Origin: Flavobacteriales bacterium
Lineage (GTDB): Bacteria > Bacteroidota > Bacteroidia > Flavobacteriales_F > PHOS-HE28
Direction of reading: 5' to 3'
NCBI GenBank assembly: GCA_016788205.1
Contig: JAEUTA010000006.1
Location: 62,001 to 126,000, forward strand
DNA length: 64,000 nucleotides
Part shown: positions 16,267 through 24,786 of the stretch, piece after piece
How positions within the stretch are numbered: position 1 is the first letter of the stretch
How the letters are laid out: each line of letters opens with the position of its first letter
Program-made: the position numbers and the translations under genes
The notes under the pieces: model-generated
The model's input: the letters and a program-made list of their open reading frames with translations, nothing else
The model's database searches: none
Told to the model about the DNA's origin: nothing

Positions 16267-16974
16267 ATGCGCCGCGCACTCGTCTTCGCGTCCGCGCTAG
16301 CAAGCGGCATGGCCTGCGCGCAGGTGGAAGGCGTGTATGTGGAACGCCTGCGCACCGAAGGGCCGCACACCACGTACAGGATCTTCATCGATCTGGAAGA
16401 AGGACGTGTACTGCAAACGGTCTATGGCGATGTTGCACACGCGTTGACGCTGAGCACCACCACCACCTTCTGGAACGACAGCACGCACGGCGTGCCCTTC
16501 GGCGAACGACTGAAGGCAGCGGCCCTGCGCAAGGGATCGGGCTGGACGGATTCGTTCCTGGCCTTCGGCTTCGCCAGCGATGCGCACAAAGCCATACCGC
16601 TGCACCTGGATACCGATGGGAGCGTGCACCCGTGCAACGCCACGAACGCGCGCTGCCCCAACGACGGGCTGTTGGCCGTTGAACGCGTACCCGACGTGGT
16701 GAACATGAACGTGGCCACCGGTTACGTGGACGCCGTGAGCGGCAACCTGATCCGGACGGACAACGGCGGCTGGGGCGTGCTCGGCGGTGTGAAGGGCGCT
16801 ACACCCGAGAACCTGGTGTTGATCGCACAGCTCACCACGGACGGCACCCTCTCCTATGCGCTGAACGTGCAGGTGCGCGAGCCGGATGGCACCGTACTGC
16901 GTTGCACGCCCGATGCAGCGGCATCCACCGAAGAGCACCAGCAGCCGTTGCTGCGCGGCACACTCATCCCCTGA
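16267..16974 (+). CDS. Secreted protein C of the paralogous group, module only, no sorting domain
   Basis: A 235-residue protein with a signal peptide ending GMACAQ. Essentially the whole mature protein is the shared module: GVYVERLRTEGPHTTYRIFI, DLEEGRVLQTVYGD, TTTTFWNDSTHGVPFGERL, LDTDGSVHPC, NLVLIAQLTTDGTLSYALNV. It ends at LRGTLIP without Cys-rich repeats or a T9SS domain, so it either stays in the periplasm or is released by another route. It is the minimal form of the module and the best choice for structural or family analysis. It starts 12 bp after its neighbour, so they are almost certainly co-transcribed. Confidence 0.75.
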   Translation: MRRALVFASALASGMACAQVEGVYVERLRTEGPHTTYRIFIDLEEGRVLQTVYGDVAHALTLSTTTTFWNDSTHGVPFGERLKAAALRKGSGWTDSFLAFGFASDAHKAIPLHLDTDGSVHPCNATNARCPNDGLLAVERVPDVVNMNVATGYVDAVSGNLIRTDNGGWGVLGGVKGATPENLVLIAQLTTDGTLSYALNVQVREPDGTVLRCTPDAAASTEEHQQPLLRGTLIP

Positions 16975-17178
16975 CATGTAGTTCCGGTGCCGACACCCGA
17001 TGCGGTGTTAGATCCACATGACCGCGCTGGTGGGAGGGAAACAGTGCGGTGAGGGATCCTTGATGCAATGCTAGAGTGGTGCTAACCAAGGGCCGACAGC
17101 CCTGGGGACACTTTTGACCGCCCACAAAAACGTGGGTCCCCCCGGTCCGAAAAACCACAAACCCAAACTGACCAAGAC

Positions 17179-18738
17179 ATGAGAAACGTACACAAGTCGA
17201 TCGTGGTGGCAGGCATGGCCGCCATGACGGTGACCGGTGCCAGCGCACAGTCCATCGGGACTGCCTGCGGCTGTCCTCCGGTAAGTTCCCGCACACCGGT
17301 GAACATCTCCACGTTGGTGGACGCCACCACCAAGAACCTGCTGAACGCGAACACCACGCTGACCTGCAACAATGTGTACACACTGGATACACGTGTGTAC
17401 GTGGACAACGGACAGGACCTCTTCGTGGAGCCTGGTACCGTGGTGAAGGCGAACTCCAACGTGGGTGCAGCGCACGCCATCATCGTTACGCGCGGCGGCC
17501 AGATCTGGGCCAACGGCAGCGAGTCGTGCCCGATCATCTTCACCGCAGCGGCCGATCCATTGGACGGTACCTACAGCGTGCAGAACCGCGGCCAGTGGGG
17601 CAGCCTCATCGTCCTCGGTCGCGCGTACACCAACAAGCGCACAGCGGACGGTGATGCAACGGCCACGGCCACGAACGGCGTGGGCACCATCGAAGGTCTT
17701 GCGGCCGGCGATAACCGCCACCTGTACGGCAGCCCGGTGGGCAGCGAAGTGAACGAGGACAACTCCGGTGTGTTGCGCTACGTGAGCCTGCGCCACGGTG
17801 GACAGGTGATCGGTGCCAACAACGAGATCAACGGCCTTACCCTCGGTGGTGTGGGCAGCGGCACCACCATCGACCACGTCGAAGTGATCGCCAACCTGGA
17901 TGATGGTTTCGAGTTCTTCGGCGGTACGGTGAGCGCCAAATACCTGGTGGCCATGCACTGCGACGATGACTACATCGATTACGACCAAGGCTGGAACGGC
18001 AAGCTCCAGTTCGTGTACGGCGTTCAAGGTCCGGACAACGGCGGCGGTGCGCTGAACCAGGGCGACAACGGCATTGAAGCCGACGGCGATGATGCGGCGA
18101 CCAACGCGGCCAACGGTGGTATCCCTTCCAACCCGAACATCTACAACGCCACCTTCATCGCGCGCAACTTGAACGACGAAGGCATCGAGGCCAAGGAGCG
18201 CACCCAGGGAACGATCGTGAACTCGGTGTTCGCCCGTTTCGCGCAAGGCCTGAACATGACCACGGCCGTGGAGACCGTCTGGAACGGCGGCCAGTTCAAC
18301 GTGAAGAACTGCACCTTCCAGGAAGTGACCAACCCGCTACGCATCAACAGCGTGGTCGTCAGCAGCGGTGCGGCGTTCACCAAATTCACCGCCACCGATG
18401 GCAACCTGGTGGTGGCAGCGAACGCGCTGATCGACGCTGGCTACGCCATGACGCAGCCGGGCAACGTGCTCACGGACCGCATCAACCCGGTGCCTGCCGC
18501 AGGTACGGCCACCAGCACCATCGCTCCTCCGGTGGACGGCTTCTTCACCGGCGCGAAATACCGCGGTGCGTTCCAGCCTGGAGCAGCACCCTGGACCACC
18601 GGCTGGACCCTCGCCGGCCAGATCGGACTTGACGTGAGTGCGGCCGCTGGCTGCGCTGGCGACATCAACCGCGACGGCATCATCAACATCACGGACTTCA
18701 ACCTGCTCAGCGCCAACTTCGGCGGCAACTGCTTCTAA
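17179..18738 (+). CDS. Secreted right-handed beta-helix protein with C-terminal dockerin-like calcium motif
   Basis: A 519-residue protein with a signal peptide ending GASAQ. The body has parallel beta-helix features: VEPGTVVKANSN and GQIWANGSESCPIIFTA near the start (typical of T9SS/lipoprotein beta-helix cargo), then rungs such as LRYVSLRHGGQVIG, IDHVEVIANLDDGFEFFGG and FIARNLNDEGIEAKERTQG. The last 26 residues are a single dockerin/EF-hand-like loop (GDINRDGIINITDFNLLSAN), with Asp/Asn at the calcium positions. There is no T9SS PNP domain. A true type I dockerin has two such loops, so this is a half-dockerin and may only be a stability cap or attachment tag. The 5' leader can form a small stem (CCCAC-aaaaac-GTGGG at 17118-17133). 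Confidence 0.75.
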   Translation: MRNVHKSIVVAGMAAMTVTGASAQSIGTACGCPPVSSRTPVNISTLVDATTKNLLNANTTLTCNNVYTLDTRVYVDNGQDLFVEPGTVVKANSNVGAAHAIIVTRGGQIWANGSESCPIIFTAAADPLDGTYSVQNRGQWGSLIVLGRAYTNKRTADGDATATATNGVGTIEGLAAGDNRHLYGSPVGSEVNEDNSGVLRYVSLRHGGQVIGANNEINGLTLGGVGSGTTIDHVEVIANLDDGFEFFGGTVSAKYLVAMHCDDDYIDYDQGWNGKLQFVYGVQGPDNGGGALNQGDNGIEADGDDAATNAANGGIPSNPNIYNATFIARNLNDEGIEAKERTQGTIVNSVFARFAQGLNMTTAVETVWNGGQFNVKNCTFQEVTNPLRINSVVVSSGAAFTKFTATDGNLVVAANALIDAGYAMTQPGNVLTDRINPVPAAGTATSTIAPPVDGFFTGAKYRGAFQPGAAPWTTGWTLAGQIGLDVSAAAGCAGDINRDGIINITDFNLLSANFGGNCF

Positions 18739-18812
18739 GCGACCTCCCTGCGTCCGCATCGCGACCGGGAGATCGGTCGTGGTGCGGGCCACGGGACCAG
18801 CACCAACCAACC

Positions 18813-21800
18813 ATGAAAAAGACGATCAGACAACTACTGGCCTGTAGCGCCCTCTTGTGGGGGGCTTCGGCCGCGCAAGCACAGGGCTTGCAAGGCATCA
18901 TCGTGGAACAATTCCACACGGTGACGCAAGCGGATGCCGATGTGATCAACAACGACATCGCAGGCAGCTCATTCGCCATCGCACCCGGTGCCAAGGTGTA
19001 CCGCGTGTACGTGGACATGGCGCCCGGCTACAAGCTGGCCTCCGTGTTCGGCAGCCCCATCCCCCTGGGTGGCACCGCATCGCCCAACCCGCTGTCCATC
19101 GCCACCACCACCACCTTCTGGAACGACGACAACTTCGGTGGTGAAGTACCCGGCCAAACGCGTCGCATCGACGAAGGCACGATGTTCGACAGCTACATCA
19201 CCGTGGGCTCCACGGGTATCGTAGGTGGTACGGCAGGTTGCGGCAGCGCCACGGCACAGCTGGGCATCCGCCGCACGCTGGACACCAACGGCGACCTCAC
19301 CACTTGCGGCGTGTACCCCGGGTTCACGGGCAACGATGGCAGCATCCCCGGCACGGCACCAGCGCTCACCTACAACATCAGCGGCAGCATGGACCTCGCC
19401 GCTGTGAACGCTGACGGAAGCTCCCTCACCGTAGTGGATGATGCGTGGGCGACCCTTCCGAACCAGACCGGCATCGACCCTACGGGCACGAACGTTCTGC
19501 TTATCGGTCAGTTCACCACCACCGGTACGTTCTCCTTCCAGCTCAACGTAGCCCTGGCCGATGCCAGCAACAATGTGGAGACCTACGTACACACGAACGC
19601 CGGCGCAGGCGAAGTGGTCAGTCCCTTCCTGACCTACCCTGTTGCCGCGTGCAACCCACCCATCTTCAGCAGCTTCACCAGCAACGGTCCTCTTTGTGCA
19701 GGCAGCACACTGCAACTGAACGCTTCCGCAACGGGTGATGCGACCATAGCCTACAGCTGGAGCGGTCCGAACAACTTCACCAGCACGCTACAGAACCCGA
19801 CCATCGCGAACGCCACGGCAGCGGCAACGGGCACCTACACCGTTACCGCCAGCAACGGCTGCGCACCCAACGCCACCAATACGGTGAACGTGGTGGTGAA
19901 CGCTCCTGCCAACGCCGGAACGAACGGCACGCTCACCATCTGCGCGGGCAGCACGGTAACGACCAGCCAGCTCTTCGCACAGCTCGGTGGAACGCCGAAC
20001 GCCGGTGGAACCTGGAGCCCTGCATTGGCGGGCGCCGGCGTTTATACGTACACCGTAACGGGAAGCGCTCCTTGCGCGAACGCCACCGCAACGGTGACCG
20101 TGAGCGAGCAAGCACAGCCGAACGCTGGAACGAACGGCACCCTCACCATCTGCGCAGGCAGCACGGTAACGGCCAGCCAACTCTTCGCACAACTCGGTGG
20201 TACGCCGAACGCCGGTGGCACCTGGAGCCCTGCATTGGCGGGCGCTGGCGTGTACACCTACACCGTAGCCGCTACGGCACCTTGCACCGGCAACGCCACT
20301 GCAACGGTTACCGTGAGCGCACAAGCACAGCCGAGCGCTGGAACCAACGGTACGCTCACCATCTGCGCAGGCAGCACGGTAACGGCCAGCCAACTCTTCG
20401 CACAACTCGGTGGTACGCCGAACGCTGGTGGAACCTGGAGCCCTGCATTGGCGGGCGCTGGCGTGTACACCTACACCGTAGCTGCCACGGCACCTTGCAC
20501 CGGCAACGCCACTGCAACGGTGAACGTAGGCGAGCAAGCACAGCCTGACGCTGGTACCAACGGAACGCTGAGCATCTGCTCCACCGCTGCTGCACAGAGC
20601 CTCTTCGCCCAACTCGGCGGCACGCCCGATGCCAACGGCACTTGGAGCGGACCGAGCACCGTGGTGAACGGCAACTACGACCCCGCCACGATGAACGCTG
20701 GTGCTTACACCTACACCGTGAACGCCACGGCACCCTGCACCGGCAATGCCACGGCAACGGTGACCGTTACCGAGACCGCCACCGGCACCTGGTACCAGGA
20801 TACGGACGGTGATGGCGCTGGCGACCCCAACGCGGTGTTGAACCAATGCGCGCAGCCGATCGGCTACGTGGCCAACAACAACGACCTCTGCCCTACCGAT
20901 GCGAACAAGATCGCACCGGGCGCGTGCGGATGCGGTGTCGCTGACGTGGCTGCCACCTACTACGCGGATGTGGACGGCGATGGCTTCGGCGACCCAGCTT
21001 CACCGGTCGCAGGTTTCACCTGCATCACGCCGAACGGCGCAGTGAGCGATAACACGGACAACTGCCCTGCTACACCCGGCCTGATCGGCGATGTGTGCAA
21101 CGACGGCAATGCGAACACCATCAACGATGTGATCGGTGCGAACTGCCAGTGCGCAGGAACGCTACAGAACGAGGATTGCGAAGGCACGCCCGGCGGCACA
21201 GCACAGCCTGGCACACCTTGCAACGACAACAATCCGGGCACCGGCAACGATACCTGGAACGCGAACTGCCAGTGCGTGGGACTGCCCCTGGACTGCGCTG
21301 GTGTGGCTGGCGGTACGGCACTGCCCGGCACCACCTGCAACGATGGCAACGCCAACACGGGTAACGATGTGTACGGCTCGGATTGCGTGTGTGCCGGTCA
21401 ACCCTTGGATTGCCTGGGCGTACCCGGCGGCAGCGCCGTGGTGGGTTCATCCTGCAATGACAACGACCCGCTCACCACGAACGACGTTTATCAAGCGAAC
21501 TGCACCTGCGCCGGAACACCGGTGACCGGCTGCACGGAGATCGTGAACATCGCCATCGAGACCGATGCCAGCCCTGCGCAGACGAGCTGGGAGATCATTC
21601 CCGAAGGCGGAGGCGCCATGGTGTGCAACGGAGCAGGGAACTATCCGGCCAACACCACCATCACCGAGACCTGCTGCCTACCTGTGGGTTGCTATGCCCT
21701 GCGTGTGCTGGACAGCGCTGGTGATGGCATCAACACCGGTGGTTACGTGCTCACCGAAGCCTCCACGGGCAAGCGCATCATTGACAACAGCGACAACTTC

Positions 21801-22931
21801 ACCACCGGCAGCGTAAGCGCCATCAGTGGCCAGCAGGGTTTCTGCCTGCCCCTGGGTGATGACCGCCTGATCATGACCAACTGCGACAAGCTGGACTGGT
21901 TGCCCAACCGCCTGATGGTGGCCACGGAGAACAGTGCCGTAAGCGCTACGTACGTGAACGGTGGAGCGAACAACGTACAGCCCACCAACAGCGGGTACGA
22001 GTTCTGGATCTTCGACCCGAACGGCAGCTACAGCTTCCGCCGTTTCCGTAACCACGCCACCAGCGATGGCTACGGTACGGGCGCTACGCGTGCGTGCCAC
22101 TTCCAGATCAACGGCTGGTCCAACTCGGCGCTCACACCGCATATCCCGCAGAACGTATTGATGAACGTTCGCATCCGTGGTCGTGTGGCCGGTGTCAACG
22201 CGCCCTTCGGTGCCGCATGCCGCTTCAAGGTCGATCCGGCCCGCGCCGCTTGCCCCCTGATCCAGTTGCAAGATGCCGCTGGCAGCACCTTCAGCTGCGG
22301 TGTTACCAAGCCTTTCGCCAACGGCAGCAAGCTGTACGCCAAGCCGCCCCAGTTCATCCCCGCAGTGAACACCACGCTGCTGCGCTACCAGTTCCGCTTC
22401 CGCAACCCGGGAACTGGAGCCACCATCGTGCGTCAGGTGAACACCTACCAGTTGCCCTTGTACTGGACCAGCGCCACGGCCCCACAACTCCAGTGCGGTG
22501 TAACCTACCAAGTGGACGTGCGCGTGAGCAAGGACGGCGGCGCCACCTGGTGCATCGACACACCGACGCCGAACAGCACCTACACCCCGTGGGGACCTGT
22601 CTGTGATGTCACCATCGCCCCATGCGCAGGACAAGCTTCCCTGGCGCAGCAACAAAGCGACGTGAACACCACCTTCACCATGTACCCGAACCCGAACCGT
22701 GGCGACCAGCTCTTCGTTTCCATCAACGAACTGGGCAATGCGGTAGGAACAGTGAGCATGGACATCTTCGACATGACCGGCAAGCGCATCAGCGCGCGCA
22801 CGCTCACTGTCCAGGATGGCTTCGTGAACCAGGCCGTGGACCTGAACGGGGACCTCGCCGCTGGCCTGTACCTCGTGAACATCATCGCCGGCGACAAGAC
22901 CTTCAGCGAGCGTCTGGTGATCCAGCCGTAA
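18813..22931 (+). CDS. Giant secreted multidomain protein D of the paralogous group, T9SS type A sorted
   Basis: A 1,372-residue protein with a signal peptide (ASAAQAQG). Domains in order: the shared module (about 22-275: GIIVEQFHTVTQADADV, KVYRVYVDMAPGYKL, TTTTFWNDDNFGG, NVLLIGQFTTTGTFSFQLNV); an Ig/PKD-like domain (about 285-365); four tandem repeats of about 71 residues (367-655); DTDGDGAGDP-type thrombospondin-3-like calcium loops (about 660-770); a partial and three full Cys-rich units (about 770-905, DCxGxxGGxAxPGxxCxDxN); a beta-sandwich (TSWEIIPEGGGAMVCNG) and a region with paired cysteines (about 1000-1275); and a T9SS domain (FTMYPNPNRGDQLFVSI to ERLVIQP). Its size and repeats suggest an adhesin or surface-matrix role; that is inference. 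It is followed by a very strong terminator. Confidence 0.8.
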   Translation: MKKTIRQLLACSALLWGASAAQAQGLQGIIVEQFHTVTQADADVINNDIAGSSFAIAPGAKVYRVYVDMAPGYKLASVFGSPIPLGGTASPNPLSIATTTTFWNDDNFGGEVPGQTRRIDEGTMFDSYITVGSTGIVGGTAGCGSATAQLGIRRTLDTNGDLTTCGVYPGFTGNDGSIPGTAPALTYNISGSMDLAAVNADGSSLTVVDDAWATLPNQTGIDPTGTNVLLIGQFTTTGTFSFQLNVALADASNNVETYVHTNAGAGEVVSPFLTYPVAACNPPIFSSFTSNGPLCAGSTLQLNASATGDATIAYSWSGPNNFTSTLQNPTIANATAAATGTYTVTASNGCAPNATNTVNVVVNAPANAGTNGTLTICAGSTVTTSQLFAQLGGTPNAGGTWSPALAGAGVYTYTVTGSAPCANATATVTVSEQAQPNAGTNGTLTICAGSTVTASQLFAQLGGTPNAGGTWSPALAGAGVYTYTVAATAPCTGNATATVTVSAQAQPSAGTNGTLTICAGSTVTASQLFAQLGGTPNAGGTWSPALAGAGVYTYTVAATAPCTGNATATVNVGEQAQPDAGTNGTLSICSTAAAQSLFAQLGGTPDANGTWSGPSTVVNGNYDPATMNAGAYTYTVNATAPCTGNATATVTVTETATGTWYQDTDGDGAGDPNAVLNQCAQPIGYVANNNDLCPTDANKIAPGACGCGVADVAATYYADVDGDGFGDPASPVAGFTCITPNGAVSDNTDNCPATPGLIGDVCNDGNANTINDVIGANCQCAGTLQNEDCEGTPGGTAQPGTPCNDNNPGTGNDTWNANCQCVGLPLDCAGVAGGTALPGTTCNDGNANTGNDVYGSDCVCAGQPLDCLGVPGGSAVVGSSCNDNDPLTTNDVYQANCTCAGTPVTGCTEIVNIAIETDASPAQTSWEIIPEGGGAMVCNGAGNYPANTTITETCCLPVGCYALRVLDSAGDGINTGGYVLTEASTGKRIIDNSDNFTTGSVSAISGQQGFCLPLGDDRLIMTNCDKLDWLPNRLMVATENSAVSATYVNGGANNVQPTNSGYEFWIFDPNGSYSFRRFRNHATSDGYGTGATRACHFQINGWSNSALTPHIPQNVLMNVRIRGRVAGVNAPFGAACRFKVDPARAACPLIQLQDAAGSTFSCGVTKPFANGSKLYAKPPQFIPAVNTTLLRYQFRFRNPGTGATIVRQVNTYQLPLYWTSATAPQLQCGVTYQVDVRVSKDGGATWCIDTPTPNSTYTPWGPVCDVTIAPCAGQASLAQQQSDVNTTFTMYPNPNRGDQLFVSINELGNAVGTVSMDIFDMTGKRISARTLTVQDGFVNQAVDLNGDLAAGLYLVNIIAGDKTFSERLVIQP
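19911..20777 (+). repeat. Four tandem coding repeats of about 213 bp
   Basis: Units begin near 19911, 20121, 20334 and 20547 (spacing 210, 213, 213). Each encodes an Ig-like block of the type AGTNGTLTICAGSTVTASQL, then FAQLGGTPNAGGTWSPALAG, then a YTYTV strand. Units 2 and 3 share long identical DNA runs; unit 4 is the most diverged (SICSTAAAQSL, GPSTVVNGNYDPA). Confidence 0.9.
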
Positions 22932-22944
22932 GCACTACCGCCTT

Positions 22945-22986
22945 TGAAAGAAGAACGGCGCCCGCATGGGCGCCGTTCTTCTTTCA
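22945..22986 (+). terminator. Very strong hairpin terminator after the giant secreted protein
   Basis: TGAAAGAAGAACGGCGCCC (22945-22963), loop GCAT, and the exact complement at 22968-22986 form a perfect 19-bp stem 13 bp after the stop codon. The T-rich right arm (GTTCTTCTTTCA) allows termination on this strand. The symmetric arms could also act on the other strand. Confidence 0.9.
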
Positions 22987-23074
22987 GGGTCACGGGATCG
23001 AACCTTCCCGAGCGTTGCGGGTACGGAGGCATGGTAGTTGTCAGCACGGCTACCTTCACCACATCAACGCTGTC

Positions 23075-24733
23075 ATGCACACCTTCCTTTTCCAACGCGC
23101 TGCGAAGCGCCTGCTCCCTGCGCTGGTCGCCGGGTCGTTCACCTGCTCACTTATCGCCGCCCCGCTCGCCGAGGGCGAGAAAGCCATTACCAGCAAGGTG
23201 GCTTCGGCCAAGGTGTTCCTGAGCGGTGCACAAGTGAGCCGCAGCGCCAGCAGCGGTATCCCCATGGGGACGAGCACATTGGTGTTCACGGGCATCGCGC
23301 AAGGGATAGACCCGCAGAGCATCCAGGTTACCGGCAAAGGCGGCTACAGCATCCTCAGCGTCAACCACCGCATCAACTACCTCAGCGAAAGCCCGAAGAA
23401 GAAAGAGATCGAAGAACTGCAAGCCAGGATCAAGAAGCTGGAGAAGGACTGGGCTTTTGAGAAAGCGATGCAGGACGTGTGGGTGAACGAGGAGCAACTG
23501 CTGAACAAGAACAGCAGCGTGGGCGGGCAGCAGAACGGCCTTACCGCGGCCCAACTGACCGCGGTGAACGACTACGTGCGCGAACGGCTGAAGGTGACCA
23601 AGAGCAACTGGCTGGCACAGCAGGAAAAGCTTACGACCATCGGCGAGGAAGCGGAGAAGTTGCGCCAACAGCTCGCACAATTCCAATCGCAGGCACCACA
23701 GCCCACCAGTGAGATCGTGGTAGAGATAGACAGCCCCGTGGAGGTGAACGCCAGCTTCACATTGTCGTACTTCATCGGCAACGCCGGATGGACACCGGCC
23801 TACGACCTGCGCGCCAAAGCCGTGGGCCAGCCCATTGAACTGCTGATGAAAGCACAAGTGGTGAACGCCACCGGCGAGGACTGGAACAAGGTGGAGCTGA
23901 GCCTGAGCAGCGGCAACCCCACGCTGGGCGGCGTGATGCCGACACTGAACCCGTGGACACTGTACCGGCCACAGATCCTGAACGAGTTGGAGATCTCTTC
24001 ACGCCGTTTGAAAAAGCCGTTCGCACCCGCGCCCGCCGCTGCGGAAAAGTCCACGGCTGATAATGCCCTCTACTACGAAGACCTGGAAGCCAGCACCATC
24101 GTGAGCAACACGGTGAACAACCGCACCACGACCGTGGAGTTCAGCATCGACGCTCCGTTCACCGTACCCACGGACGGCATACCGCACATGGTGGGTGTGA
24201 ACAGCCACAGCATCAACGCCACGTACAAGCACTACGCCACACCGAAGCTGGACAAGGACGCTTTCCTCTACGCGCGCACCACGGGCTGGGAGGAGCTCAA
24301 CCTGCTCTCTGGCGAAGCGAACGTCTTCTTCGAAGGCACCTTCGTGGGTCAGAGCTACCTGCAACTGGATGTGCCGAAGGATACGATGGACATCTCACTG
24401 GGTCGCGACAAGGGCGTTGTGGTGGAGCGTGTGCGCCGCAAGTCCACCAACGACAAGGCCGCCATCGGTGGCAGCCGCACCGTGAACATCGGATGGGACC
24501 TCACCGTGCGCAACACCAAAGGCACCAGCGTTGATCTCGAGGTCCGCGACCAACATCCGCTGAGCCCGCAGAGCGAGATCGAAGTGAAACTGGCCGAAAA
24601 AGGTGGCGCCGCGGTGAACGAGAACACTGGCATCCTGACCTGGAACATGACGTTGGCACCGAAAGAGACCCGGAAGATCGGCTTCGCCTACACGGTGAAA
24701 CATCCGAAGGACATGCCGGTCATCCTCGAATGA
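23075..24733 (+). CDS. MuiA-like DUF4139 protein (uninterrupted paralogue)
   Basis: A 552-residue protein starting MHTFLFQRAAKRLLPALVAG, with a signal peptide; the frame upstream overlaps the preceding gene and terminator, so I start at this ATG. It has the DUF4140-like start (AKVFLSGAQVSRSAS), a coiled coil (about 105-215: KKKEIEELQARIKKLEKDW), the middle sandwich (YFIGNAGWTPAYDLRAKAVG, GEDWNKVELSLSSGNPTLGG) and the C-terminal part (TMDISLGRDKGVVVERVRRK, VRNTKGTSVDLEVRDQHPLS). It is clearly paralogous to 7422-9434 along the whole length, but a linker of only about 70 residues replaces the carboxypeptidase-regulatory/plug insert. The biochemical function is not established for this family. 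Confidence 0.85.
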   Translation: MHTFLFQRAAKRLLPALVAGSFTCSLIAAPLAEGEKAITSKVASAKVFLSGAQVSRSASSGIPMGTSTLVFTGIAQGIDPQSIQVTGKGGYSILSVNHRINYLSESPKKKEIEELQARIKKLEKDWAFEKAMQDVWVNEEQLLNKNSSVGGQQNGLTAAQLTAVNDYVRERLKVTKSNWLAQQEKLTTIGEEAEKLRQQLAQFQSQAPQPTSEIVVEIDSPVEVNASFTLSYFIGNAGWTPAYDLRAKAVGQPIELLMKAQVVNATGEDWNKVELSLSSGNPTLGGVMPTLNPWTLYRPQILNELEISSRRLKKPFAPAPAAAEKSTADNALYYEDLEASTIVSNTVNNRTTTVEFSIDAPFTVPTDGIPHMVGVNSHSINATYKHYATPKLDKDAFLYARTTGWEELNLLSGEANVFFEGTFVGQSYLQLDVPKDTMDISLGRDKGVVVERVRRKSTNDKAAIGGSRTVNIGWDLTVRNTKGTSVDLEVRDQHPLSPQSEIEVKLAEKGGAAVNENTGILTWNMTLAPKETRKIGFAYTVKHPKDMPVILE

Positions 24734-24786
24734 TCCTTAACACTGGCGACCGACAGGCTTAACTTGCCCGCACCTAGTCGCTTTCC

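Noticed and set aside
19911..20777. Regular repeats considered as a CRISPR array
   Set aside because: Units are about 213 bp, contiguous, in frame and code for an Ig-like domain; there are no spacers.
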